Source: Methyloversatilis thermotolerans
Lineage (GTDB): Bacteria; Pseudomonadota; Gammaproteobacteria; Burkholderiales; Rhodocyclaceae
DNA: 64,000 bases
NCBI RefSeq assembly: GCF_000372885.1
Contig: NZ_KB889967.1
Coordinates: forward strand, 3,733,430-3,797,429
Direction: 5' to 3'
The position numbers were made by a program, and so were the translations under genes. Positions 19,453 to 26,762 of this stretch are shown here, one piece after another; within the stretch, counting starts at the first letter, position 1, and every line of letters starts with the position of its first letter. The notes beneath the pieces were generated by a model that was not told the origin of the DNA, ran no database searches, and saw nothing but the letters and a program-made list of their open reading frames with translations.

Positions 19453-22400
19453 ATGTCCGCTCCCTCTCCCGTTCCGTCTCCCCGCGCGGCACCGAAGCGC
19501 CACTGGCTGCGCCCGCTGCTGCTCGGTGGTGGCCTGCTGTTTACCGTGCTGCCGGCGCTGCTGCTGTGGTTCGCGCTCGGTTCCGCCCCGGGTCTGCGCG
19601 CACTGGCAAGCGTCGCGCAGCGGGCGCTGCCCGCCTTGCAAATCGAGGTCGAGGCGGGCGCACTGCTGTCGGCGCCCCGCTTTTCCAGCATCGTCTATGA
19701 CGATGGCCGCACCCGCGTGCGCGCCGAGCGCATCGCGCTGGACTGGCGACCGGCCGCGCTGCTCGACGGCCGGCTCGACGTCGCGCTGCTGGACATCGGT
19801 CGGCTCGACATCGCCACTTCACCGTCCGATGACGCGCCGACCGCGCCGGATTCGCTGCAACTGCCGCTGCCGGTGAGCGCGCAGTTGCGCGTCGGCGATC
19901 TGGGCATCGCCTCCTATGGCGCGCCGGGCGGCGATGCGGTCCGTTTCAGCGGCATCGCGCTCAAGCTTGCCAGCGACGGCGTGGTGCATCATCTGGATGG
20001 CATCGACGTTTCGTCGCCCTGGGGGCGGCTCACCGGCGACGCGGCACTGAAAGGGTCCACGCCATTCGCCTTGCGCGGCGGCGCGCGCATCGCCGGCCTG
20101 CCCTGCCTGCCGCAGGCGGCGGCCAGCGATGCGCCGTGCGAGGCCGATGTCGCGCTCGGTGGCGCGCTCGCCGATGTGACCACGGTCGATGTACGCGCGC
20201 GCGGTGCCGGCCTGAGTGGACGCGCCCAGATCGGTGCGCGGCTGTTCGCGCCCCAACCGCTGGCCTGGCTCAAGCTTGCGGTGGACGAATTCGATCCGCG
20301 CCAACTTTTCGCTGCGGCGCCGACCGGACGCTGGACCCTTCATGCCGACCTGATGCCGGTGGATGGCGCCGATCTTGCGGTGGCGGGCGAGGTGCGCGCG
20401 CTCAACGCGCGGCCGGACACGCTGGATCGCGGCGGCGCGCCGGTGCGTGAGCTGCGGGCGCGCGTGCACGCGCAGCCGGATCGCGTGCGCGTCGACGATC
20501 TGGAAATCTCTCTGGCGGGCGGCGCGCGCGTGACCGGCGATGTCGTATGGCGCACGCAGGCCCGTCCGCCGCTGGATGCACATCTGGTGCTGCACGATGT
20601 CGATGCCTCGGCGCTGCACCGCGCGCTTGCGCGCACCCGCATCGGTGGTCGCGCCGACCTCGGTGCCTCGGAGGAACGGCAGACCCTGACGCTGGATCTG
20701 CGCGACAGCGGCCGCAGCGGACTGACCCTGCATGCCCGGGGGCGGGCCGAAGGCCGTGCGCTGACGCTGGAACAGGCCATGCTCACGGCGGGCGATGCCC
20801 GCGCACAGGTGCAGGGCCGGCTCACGCTGGACGACGCGCGTGCCTTCGAACTGCGCGGCGCGCTTGAGCGCGTGGATCCTTCCGTGCTGGTGCGTGCGCT
20901 GCCGGGCCGGCTGTCGGCCTCCTTCAACGCTGCCGGCCGTATCGCGCCGCGTCCCGATCTGCGCGCCGCGCTGGAATTCGCACCCAGCACGCTGCTCGGC
21001 TCGCCGCTTGGCGGTCACCTGCGCACCCGCCTGCAGGGCAGTGTGCTGAGCGACACCGATGTGGCGCTGGACTGGGCCGGCAACACGCTGTCCGTGCAAG
21101 GCGGCTGGGGACGCGCACAGGATGTGCTGCAATGGACCGTCGATGCGCGCAAGCTCGGCGCGGCACGGGCGCTGACCGGCATCGACCTCGCCGGACAGGT
21201 GAGCGGATCGGGCAGCGTGAGCGGTCCGCCCGACGCGCCGAGCGGGCGGGTGCAACTGATGGTGCGCGGCTTGCGCGTCGGCGAATGGGGCATGCTGGCG
21301 CGTGCAGATGTCGACGCCGAGCTCGCTCCGGGCAGCGACGGTCGTCTGCGGCTCACGCTGGATGCGTCCGATCTGAGCAGTCCGCAACTGCCGTCGCCGA
21401 TCGAGCGCATCCACGCCGAACTGACCGGCACGCGCGACGCGCACAGCCTGCAGGTGGACGGGCGCATGATGGCGCTGCCGGACAGCCGCCGCGACGAATC
21501 CTTCCAGCCTTCGCTCGCGCTGTCGGCCAGCGGCGCGCTGAGCGAGGGCCCCGCGTGGTCGGGCCGCATCGAGCGGCTGGCGCTGCAGATATCGTCCGAA
21601 CTGAGCGCCACGCTGCGCGCACCCGCACGACTGGCCGCATCGCCGCAGGCGGTACAGCTCGACGACGCGCGCTTCGGCCTGAGTGGCGATGGCGAACTGT
21701 CATTGCAGCGCACACTGTGGACACCTGAGCGGCTGGAGGCGACTGGCCGCGCGCGCGGCGTGCCGCTGCGCCTGGTGTGGCGCGACCGCGAAACCGGCCT
21801 GTCGGTGCGCGCACCGCTCAAGCTCGGCGCCGACTGGTCCGTGTCCGCCCTGCTGGCAGGTGACGAACATGTGCAGGGCACGCTGTCGCTGTTCCGGGAA
21901 AGCGGCAATCTGGTGATATCGGGCGACAACCGCACCGAAATCGCGCTCACCCGCACCCGTGCCGACGTGCGACTCGATGGTCGCGCCGCCCGCATCGCTG
22001 CGGTATTCGCCGGGCAGGACATCGGCGAAATGAAGGCCGATCTGCATCTGCCGCTGCGGCGTGACGGCGGCCTGTGGGGGGCTGACCTCGATGGCGCGCT
22101 GACCGGTGATGTGACGCTGGATGTGCCCAGCCTCGCGTGGGTGGGCCGCACGCTGCGGCTGGACATGAGCACGCGCGGCCGGCTGCGTGGCGATGTCGCC
22201 GTCGCGGGCAGCCTGCGCGCACCGCGCTTCGCCGGCCGGCTCGATGGCGACGAACTCGCCTTCGCGCTGGTCGATGCCGGTGTCAAGCTGGAACGCGGGC
22301 TGCTGCGCGCACGGTTCGATGGCGACCGGCTCACGCTGCAGGAACTGTCCTTCGAGAGCGACAACCGCAAGCCGCCCGCCGACCGGCGACTGGATGGCGC

Positions 22401-23445
22401 CAAGCTGACGCGCGATCCGGGCAGGCTGGTCGCGCGCGGAAGCGTCGAGGTGGCGTCGGTGCAGCCGGACATCGCCATCGACATCCACCATTTCGTGCCG
22501 CTGCAGGGCGGCGAACAGTGGCTCATGCTGTCCGGCAAGGGCAGGCTGGCCGGATCGGCGGCGCAGGGGCTCAAGCTCGACATGGCGCTGGCGGCGGATG
22601 CCGGTCTGTTCACCATGCCGGAAGAATCGGCGCCCACGCTGGGCGACGATGTCGTGATCAAGGGCCGCGGCGGCGACGAGCCCGCCGGTCCGCCGCTTGC
22701 GCTCGCCATCGACGTCGATCTGGGCGAACGGCTGTTCTTCAAGGGGCGCGGGCTCGACACCCGGCTTGCCGGCAAGCTGGCGCTGCGCGACGACGGCCGC
22801 GGCCTGCGCGCCACCGGCAGCATACGCACGGTGGATGGCCGCTATCGCGCCTATGGACAGGATCTGGTGATCGAGCGCGGCGTGGTGACTTTCCAGGGCG
22901 CGATCGCCAATCCCGGGCTGAACGTGCGCGCCATCCGTCCCAACCTGCCGGTGCAGGCCGGGGTCGAGGTGAGCGGAACCGTCCAGAGGCCGCGCGTGCG
23001 GCTGGTGTCGGACACCGCCATGCCGGACAGCGAAAAGCTGTCCTGGATCGTGCTGGGTCGCGGCCAGGACCGCGCCAGCGGCTCCGACCTGTCGCTGCTC
23101 GCCACCGCGGCCGGCGCCTTGCTGGGCGGCGAGGGCGACGGCGTGACCGGCTCGCTCGCACAGTCTCTGGGTCTGGACCAGATCGCGCTGACCCAGAGCA
23201 CCGTCAACACCGGCCCGCGCAGCCAGGTCATCGCATCGAACAACAGCAGCACCACGGTCGGCAGCCAGGTCGTCAGCGTCGGCAAGCGCCTTTCATCCAA
23301 CGCCATGCTGTCCTACGAACAGGGCGTGGCCGGCGCCACCAGCATCGTCAAGCTGACCTGGAACCTCACCCGCCACCTCGCACTGATCGGCAGCGCCGGC
23401 ACCGAACAGGCGGTGGATGTGAGGTATGTGTTTTCGTTCAAGTAG
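19453..23445 (+). CDS. tamB: Translocation and assembly module protein TamB
   Basis: The protein has about 1330 residues and one N-terminal membrane anchor (LLLGGGLLFTVLPALLLWFALG). A very long beta-rich, low-cysteine periplasmic region follows, with the C-terminal TamB/DUF490 domain. That domain includes GLRATGSIRTVDGRYRAYGQ and ends in YVFSFK. TamB spans the periplasm between inner membrane and TamA. The start at 19453 lies 6 bp after the tamA stop; a longer in-frame extension upstream overlaps tamA and has no anchor. Confidence 0.93.
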   Translation: MSAPSPVPSPRAAPKRHWLRPLLLGGGLLFTVLPALLLWFALGSAPGLRALASVAQRALPALQIEVEAGALLSAPRFSSIVYDDGRTRVRAERIALDWRPAALLDGRLDVALLDIGRLDIATSPSDDAPTAPDSLQLPLPVSAQLRVGDLGIASYGAPGGDAVRFSGIALKLASDGVVHHLDGIDVSSPWGRLTGDAALKGSTPFALRGGARIAGLPCLPQAAASDAPCEADVALGGALADVTTVDVRARGAGLSGRAQIGARLFAPQPLAWLKLAVDEFDPRQLFAAAPTGRWTLHADLMPVDGADLAVAGEVRALNARPDTLDRGGAPVRELRARVHAQPDRVRVDDLEISLAGGARVTGDVVWRTQARPPLDAHLVLHDVDASALHRALARTRIGGRADLGASEERQTLTLDLRDSGRSGLTLHARGRAEGRALTLEQAMLTAGDARAQVQGRLTLDDARAFELRGALERVDPSVLVRALPGRLSASFNAAGRIAPRPDLRAALEFAPSTLLGSPLGGHLRTRLQGSVLSDTDVALDWAGNTLSVQGGWGRAQDVLQWTVDARKLGAARALTGIDLAGQVSGSGSVSGPPDAPSGRVQLMVRGLRVGEWGMLARADVDAELAPGSDGRLRLTLDASDLSSPQLPSPIERIHAELTGTRDAHSLQVDGRMMALPDSRRDESFQPSLALSASGALSEGPAWSGRIERLALQISSELSATLRAPARLAASPQAVQLDDARFGLSGDGELSLQRTLWTPERLEATGRARGVPLRLVWRDRETGLSVRAPLKLGADWSVSALLAGDEHVQGTLSLFRESGNLVISGDNRTEIALTRTRADVRLDGRAARIAAVFAGQDIGEMKADLHLPLRRDGGLWGADLDGALTGDVTLDVPSLAWVGRTLRLDMSTRGRLRGDVAVAGSLRAPRFAGRLDGDELAFALVDAGVKLERGLLRARFDGDRLTLQELSFESDNRKPPADRRLDGAKLTRDPGRLVARGSVEVASVQPDIAIDIHHFVPLQGGEQWLMLSGKGRLAGSAAQGLKLDMALAADAGLFTMPEESAPTLGDDVVIKGRGGDEPAGPPLALAIDVDLGERLFFKGRGLDTRLAGKLALRDDGRGLRATGSIRTVDGRYRAYGQDLVIERGVVTFQGAIANPGLNVRAIRPNLPVQAGVEVSGTVQRPRVRLVSDTAMPDSEKLSWIVLGRGQDRASGSDLSLLATAAGALLGGEGDGVTGSLAQSLGLDQIALTQSTVNTGPRSQVIASNNSSTTVGSQVVSVGKRLSSNAMLSYEQGVAGATSIVKLTWNLTRHLALIGSAGTEQAVDVRYVFSFK

Positions 23446-23597
23446 CACGCGGACGCCGCGACCGCCTGCGCATCCATTTCCGTTTGTGCATAATCGGCTG
23501 GAATTCTGACAGCCGCCGACGCGGCTTGGCGGTGTGTCCGGTTTCGGGGTTCTGTTCGTACCGTACGTAAACGCGTGGGCAAACGGAGGTCTTTGAA
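23446..23597. other. Short intergenic region before the cassette island
   Basis: Between tamB and the 33-codon frame I see no gene. TGTGCATAATCGG near 23484-23496 could include a -10 box (CATAAT) driving the island. No terminator for tamB is visible. Confidence 0.3.
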
Positions 23598-23699
23598 ATG
23601 AAAAAGAATTCCGGTGTCCGGTTTGCCGACTTATCCGGACAGACGCCGGCTTATTCGCCGGATCTGGCGTCGACCTCACGTTATGCACTTTATGAATAG
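23598..23699 (+). CDS. 33-residue open frame with strong Shine-Dalgarno, overlapping the first cassette gene
   Basis: ATG 23598 follows GGAGGTCTTTGAA, the best ribosome-binding site in this region. The frame encodes 33 residues beginning MKKNSGVRFADLSGQ and ending in ALYE. It crosses the putative cassette boundary G/TTATGC at 23680-23681. Its stop (23697-23699) lies five bases after the ATG of the following gene, so translation could be coupled. I recognise no domain. It may be a truncated older gene or a leader that helps translate the first cassette, as ORF-11 at attI1 does in class 1 integrons (analogy, not homology). Confidence 0.45.
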   Translation: MKKNSGVRFADLSGQTPAYSPDLASTSRYALYE

Positions 23700-24108
23700 C
23701 CATCTTGCAGAGCATCTACCCTTAGGAAAGTTTCCTCGTATTTCAATCGCAGAAGGAACTGAGCTGCATCACTTTGGCACACTGGACGCATCAAACCATC
23801 AGCTAGATAGACCTATTTGGGTTTCGGATGTTTTTGAAGGTGCGCACGACTACAAAAACTTCGGGGTACCAGCACCTAGATACACAAAGCTCATAACATC
23901 CATCAGCTTTGAGATTCTCGACCTTAATGGTGTTCGCCTGCAGCCGATCGCAATGCAATTAAAAATCTACGATCACAGCGAGTGGAATAGATGCCTCGCG
24001 AAATACCTTTCAAGTAGTGGTGTCCTGGGTATCGTCTACGCAGGAAGAGAAATCTTTCTTCCCGAACCGGCCAAGGTAATAAAAAACATGAGCTCTCAGC
24101 CATGCTAG
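23692..24108 (+). CDS. Cassette gene 1, hypothetical protein
   Basis: About 138 residues, no recognised family. The gene is clearly more AT-rich than the surrounding chromosome (AAAAATCTACGATCAC and similar), a sign of recent arrival. The protein is soluble, with a run of aromatic and acidic residues (PIWVSDVFEGAHDYKNF). ATG 23692 could be translationally coupled to the preceding small frame; ATG 23683 three codons upstream is also possible. It begins within a few bases of a GTTATGC core and is followed directly by an attC-like site. This is the normal layout of an integron gene cassette. Confidence 0.65.
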   Translation: MNSHLAEHLPLGKFPRISIAEGTELHHFGTLDASNHQLDRPIWVSDVFEGAHDYKNFGVPAPRYTKLITSISFEILDLNGVRLQPIAMQLKIYDHSEWNRCLAKYLSSSGVLGIVYAGREIFLPEPAKVIKNMSSQPC

Positions 24109-24109
24109 T

Positions 24110-24199
24110 GCATAACAAGTCCGTCAACCGGACGCCAAAAAGCTCCGCTTTTTGGTTCCCTCCGCTGCGCTCCGGCGCCGGTTACGTCCAACGTTGAGG
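24110..24199 (+). other. attC-like recombination site of cassette 1, interrupted at its core by an IS1182-type element
   Basis: The 5' inverse core is GCATAAC (24110-24116), the exact reverse complement of the GTTATGC that starts the cassette at 23680. AACCGGaCGCC (24126-24136) pairs with GGCGCCGGTT (24174-24183), leaving one unpaired A, the extrahelical base typical of attC. The 3' core is AACGTT at 24190-24195. Removing the IS remnant and one CGTT copy restores AACGTTAGGT, which matches the GTTRRRY consensus. Confidence 0.7.
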
Positions 24200-24581
24200 C
24201 TGTAGAAAAACCCCTCCTTCCGCCCCACCGTTCACATGCCGTTGTTATGATTGCGCATCGCCTCTGCGGAGCCCTGCGATGCCGCGATTCAAGACCCCCG
24301 ACTACGGCCTGAAGCTCATCTCGGTCGATTTCGCGCAGCAGGTGCTGCCCGGCACCTTCGAGTTCGCGCTCTGCCACCTGGTCGACAACGACCTCGATCT
24401 TTCGGTCCTCCGTGCCCGCTACGCCACCGACGCCATTCGAGTGCGCCGGGCAGCGGCCGAGGCAGACCTCAGGAGACGACGATGAAACGAAGATCGCGGG
24501 AGTGAAACGAGGATGAACGACTTCGAACCGGCCAAGGCCGGAAGCAACCGCTTGCCCCGGAATGGGGTTTTTCTACAGCGT
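24196..24581 (+). mobile_element. Deleted IS1182-family element (386 bp) inserted in an attC core
   Basis: The ends are inverted copies of GCTGTAGAAAAACCCC. They are flanked by direct repeats CGTT at 24192-24195 and 24582-24585. The inside keeps the start of an IS1182-type transposase, joined to sequence from the element's 3' end by a large internal deletion. The element can no longer move by itself but keeps both ends, so it is MITE-like. Confidence 0.75.
24279..24485 (+). pseudogene. IS1182-type transposase, N-terminal fragment fused to 3' end sequence
   Basis: The first 48 or so residues (MPRFKTPDYGLKLISVDF, QQVLPGTFEFAL, LDLSVLRARY) are typical of the N-terminus of IS1182-family transposases. 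After RYATDA the frame runs into sequence that lies near the 3' end of the second copy. The catalytic DDE core is missing. Confidence 0.75.
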
Positions 24582-24594
24582 CGTTAGGTTGCAT

Positions 24595-24963
24595 ATGCCG
24601 GCATTTCGCGAGTTCGAAAAGGAAGCTATTCGCCTCATGGCGGCGAATGTGTTGTCTGAGGAGCAGCTACGGTATGCGCTGGAGGCCGATCGCCCATCAA
24701 GCTACAACTACACCGGCAGCGGCTATTTCCTCACCGTCAAGCACACATCGCTGCCACTTGAGGCGCGCACACTTTCAGATCCTCCTGTCGTCGGCAACGT
24801 CGGCGAGGTTCAGGCGGGATTCGTCGTTTTCTTGGGCGACCAAGAACTGACATTGGAGTGCCACACCTGGGGCGCTATTGATGTGCCGGAGGACTTTCGA
24901 GATCAGCCGGTTGTCGTCAGTACGCCCCCAGTCAATTTGGTGGACCTGCGAAATGCAACTTAA
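24595..24963 (+). CDS. Cassette gene 2, hypothetical protein
   Basis: A 122-residue protein of unknown family. It looks soluble and beta-rich (GYFLTVKHTSLPLEARTL; AGFVVFLGDQELTLECH). I start it at ATG 24595, a few bases after the core GTTAGGT; the in-frame extension upstream is IS sequence. It is followed directly by a second attC-like site whose 5' core overlaps the stop codon. These features and its size fit an integron cassette. Confidence 0.62.
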   Translation: MPAFREFEKEAIRLMAANVLSEEQLRYALEADRPSSYNYTGSGYFLTVKHTSLPLEARTLSDPPVVGNVGEVQAGFVVFLGDQELTLECHTWGAIDVPEDFRDQPVVVSTPPVNLVDLRNAT

Positions 24964-25010
24964 CCCTTTGCTGTAGCGGACGGCTACGCCGCCCCCTGAG
25001 CGCGAACGTT
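24958..25010 (+). other. attC-like site of cassette 2, interrupted at its core by a second IS1182-type element
   Basis: The 5' core is ACTTAAC at 24958-24964, overlapping the stop of cassette gene 2. TTTGC can pair with GCGAA near the 3' end, and an inner stem GTAGC/GCTAC forms the loop. The 3' core is AACGTT at 25005-25010. Removing the IS and one CGTT restores AACGTTAAGC, again a GTTRRRY core. Confidence 0.6.
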
Positions 25011-25185
25011 GAGTCTGTAGAAAAACCCCTCCTTCCGCGCCACCGTTCACATGCCGTTGTTATGATTCCGCATTGTCTCTGCGGAGCCCTGCGATGCCTC
25101 GATTCAAGACGCCCGACTACGGCGAAGCTCATCCCGGTCGATTTCGCGCAGCAGGTCACGGTGTCCTGTCAAGCTCAGCAGTGAT

Positions 25186-25214
25186 TTGCGCCTGGTTGTT
25201 TTCGTAAATACAAT
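25186..25214 (+). promoter_or_regulatory. Promoter of brnTA
   Basis: TTGCGC (25186-25191), a 17-bp spacer and TACAAT (25209-25214) make a good sigma-70 promoter ending six bases before the GTG of brnT. The transcript would have almost no leader. BrnTA operons are normally repressed by the BrnT-BrnA complex at such sites. Confidence 0.6.
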
Positions 25215-25220
25215 AACCCG

Positions 25221-25496
25221 GTGCGTATCACCTACGATCCGGCCAAGCGCGACAAGACCCTTTCCGAGCGTGGCCTGGATTTTGAAGACGCTCTGTTGGT
25301 CTTCGCAGGCACTACTGTCGAGGTCGTAGATGATCGTAAGGACTATGGTGAATGCCGCATTGTCTGCTACGGCCTCTTGCATGGCCGGGTCGTCGTAATC
25401 GGCTACACCCCGCGTGGCACGGGTCGTCACATCTTCAGCATGCGAAAGGCCAACGATCGTGAGCAAGCCCGCCTCGCGCCGTACCTCGGGCTCTGA
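25221..25496 (+). CDS. brnT: BrnT family toxin
   Basis: The 91-residue protein has the BrnT pattern: RITYDPAKRDKTLSERGLDF, a central VVVIGYTPRG and C-terminal FSMRKANDREQAR with the conserved Arg. BrnT is a RelE-fold ribonuclease that blocks translation. The start is GTG with no ribosome-binding site, consistent with a nearly leaderless mRNA. The antitoxin gene overlaps its 3' end. It lies inside a decayed IS, so the pair travelled with, or later entered, that element. Confidence 0.9.
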   Translation: MRITYDPAKRDKTLSERGLDFEDALLVFAGTTVEVVDDRKDYGECRIVCYGLLHGRVVVIGYTPRGTGRHIFSMRKANDREQARLAPYLGL

Positions 25497-25752
25497 TCTC
25501 AAGCGCGTTGACGCGCATGTGATCAAGCCGCACGAGTACAAGGAGCTTCCGGAGCTCACTGACGCCATGCTTGCGCGTGCCGTCGTCAACAAGGGTGGGC
25601 GCCCCAAATCCCGGAATCCGCGCCAGCTCATCAGCTTGCGGCTGCCGCCCGAAGTCATCGAGCGCTGGCGCGCAACCGGTCCGGGTTGGCAAACCCGCAT
25701 GGCCGAGCAGTTGGCCGAAGGCCCATCCGCTCGCCCCAAAGGCGCTGCGTAA
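25459..25752 (+). CDS. brnA: BrnA family antitoxin
   Basis: The 97-residue protein has a disordered N-terminus that should wrap the toxin and a C-terminal ribbon-helix-helix (RQLISLRLPPEVIERWRATG) for DNA binding. I start it at GTG 25459, which overlaps brnT by 38 bases; the longer frame to 25414 lies wholly in brnT. The overlap is usual for brnTA. The pair looks complete and possibly active. Confidence 0.87.
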   Translation: MSKPASRRTSGSDLKRVDAHVIKPHEYKELPELTDAMLARAVVNKGGRPKSRNPRQLISLRLPPEVIERWRATGPGWQTRMAEQLAEGPSARPKGAA

Positions 25753-25852
25753 CCCATCGTTCCATCCGCCCCGCACTGTCACTGACCGCCACGACGTGCG
25801 GTTCATGGACATGTCCGGTGACAGCGCGCAGCACTTCGCCACGGTCTAACCG

Positions 25853-25990
25853 GTGTTCTGCAACCTGCGGCATAACAAGCGGCTCACCTGCTTCACGCTG
25901 CGCGGGCGTGAGAAGGTGGATGGACAGTGGAAGCTGTACTGCCTGGTGCACAACATCGAAAAGCTCGGGCACCACGGCTACGCGAATTAG
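25853..25990 (+). pseudogene. IS1182-type transposase, C-terminal fragment
   Basis: The frame reads NLRHNKRLTCFTLRG, then QWKLYCLVHNIEKLGHHGY, the typical end of IS1182-family transposases. A stop codon (TAA at 25847-25849) precedes it, and the central catalytic part is absent. Confidence 0.75.
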
Positions 25991-26184
25991 GTAAGCTGGC
26001 GGGCGCCACCGACGCCATTCGAGTGCGCCGGGCAGCGGCCGAGGCAGACCTCAGGAGACGACGATGAGACGAAGATCGTGGGAGTGAAATGCGGATGAAC
26101 AACTTCGAACCAGCGAGGGCCGGAAGCAGCCGCTTGCCCCGGAACGGGGTTTTTCTACAGCGTCGTTAAGCGTCACAGGGAACT

Positions 26185-26340
26185 ATGTCTAAGCAATCCA
26201 CCTTTCAAGGAATTTCCAAGAGGTCAGAAGCCCTCCTTGCATCTGGCGAAGACAAGGCTGTTGACTACAAGGAAAAAGTGAAAGGGCTACATGCTGAACC
26301 GCCCCGGATTTTGCGGAGGCTCCAACTCTTGAGACGATGA
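26185..26340 (+). pseudogene. Cassette gene 3, truncated by an IS3-family end
   Basis: ATG 26185 has CAGGG nearby and follows a restored cassette core GTTAAGC. The first 38 codons (MSKQSTFQGISKRSEALLAS, then VDYKEKVKGLHAE) resemble the start of the AlbA_2/Schlafen-type putative DNA-binding domain. At 26294 the frame enters the end of an IS3-family element and soon stops. The rest of the gene is not in the window. Confidence 0.55.
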
Positions 26341-26394
26341 GTTGATGACTAAGTCAATTCAGTTCTCGCCTGAGGTTCGCGAGCGAGCTGTCCG
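26294..26394 (+). mobile_element. Left end fragment of an IS3-family element
   Basis: It starts TGAACCGCCCCGG, a common IS3-family terminal sequence, and contains the first 17 codons of orfA (MTKSIQFSPEVRERAVR). After that the IS sequence stops abruptly. No orfB and no right end are present, so this is a one-ended remnant. Confidence 0.7.
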
Positions 26395-26722
26395 ACCTGC
26401 TGGTCCTGAGAATCTGCGTCCCTCCTCGCCGACCGCCAACCGTATCTGCAGCCACTGCGGATCACCGCTGCAAGCGGACGCCGGGCGACGCAATCGGGTC
26501 GATGTGCTCGGCGCCTCACTGCTCGGTCTGGTGGTTGTGGGCATCGCGGCGCTGTTTGCCGATGTCTTCGGTTCGAGTGGCGGGCGCTACACGCTGATTG
26601 CTCTCATTGGCATCCCCGGTGTCGTCATCTGGGCTGTGTCGCGCATGGTCGGTCCGCCGGAACAGCCTGCACGCACCTGTGCCGCGTGTGGTCGGCAAGA
26701 GGCGGCCTCTGCCGGGCCGTAA
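26345..26722 (+). CDS. Chimeric frame: IS3 orfA start fused to a zinc-ribbon membrane protein
   Basis: Of about 126 residues, the first 17 come from IS3 orfA. The rest reads as a small membrane protein with CSHCGS, two hydrophobic segments (DVLGASLLGLVVVGIAALFA and TLIALIGIPGVVIWAV) and a second CAACG pair near the end. The four cysteines could bind one zinc. The original start of the second part may have been lost, or the IS start codon may now drive it. Whether it is expressed is unknown. Confidence 0.45.
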   Translation: MTKSIQFSPEVRERAVRPAGPENLRPSSPTANRICSHCGSPLQADAGRRNRVDVLGASLLGLVVVGIAALFADVFGSSGGRYTLIALIGIPGVVIWAVSRMVGPPEQPARTCAACGRQEAASAGP

Positions 26723-26762
26723 CCGGGCGTTCCCCATGCCGGCTCGATCATGCGCATCCTCA

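Larger units (their letters stand above)
25011..26163 (+). mobile_element. Second decayed IS1182-family element (1153 bp) carrying brnTA
   Basis: It has the same end sequences as the 386-bp copy and the same CGTT direct repeats (25007-25010 and 26164-26167). The 5' part holds the first codons of the transposase with a 2-base deletion (from 25094). The 3' part holds its C-terminus. The middle is replaced by a BrnT/BrnA pair. About 150 bp at the 3' end is nearly identical to the 3' end of the first copy. Confidence 0.75.
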
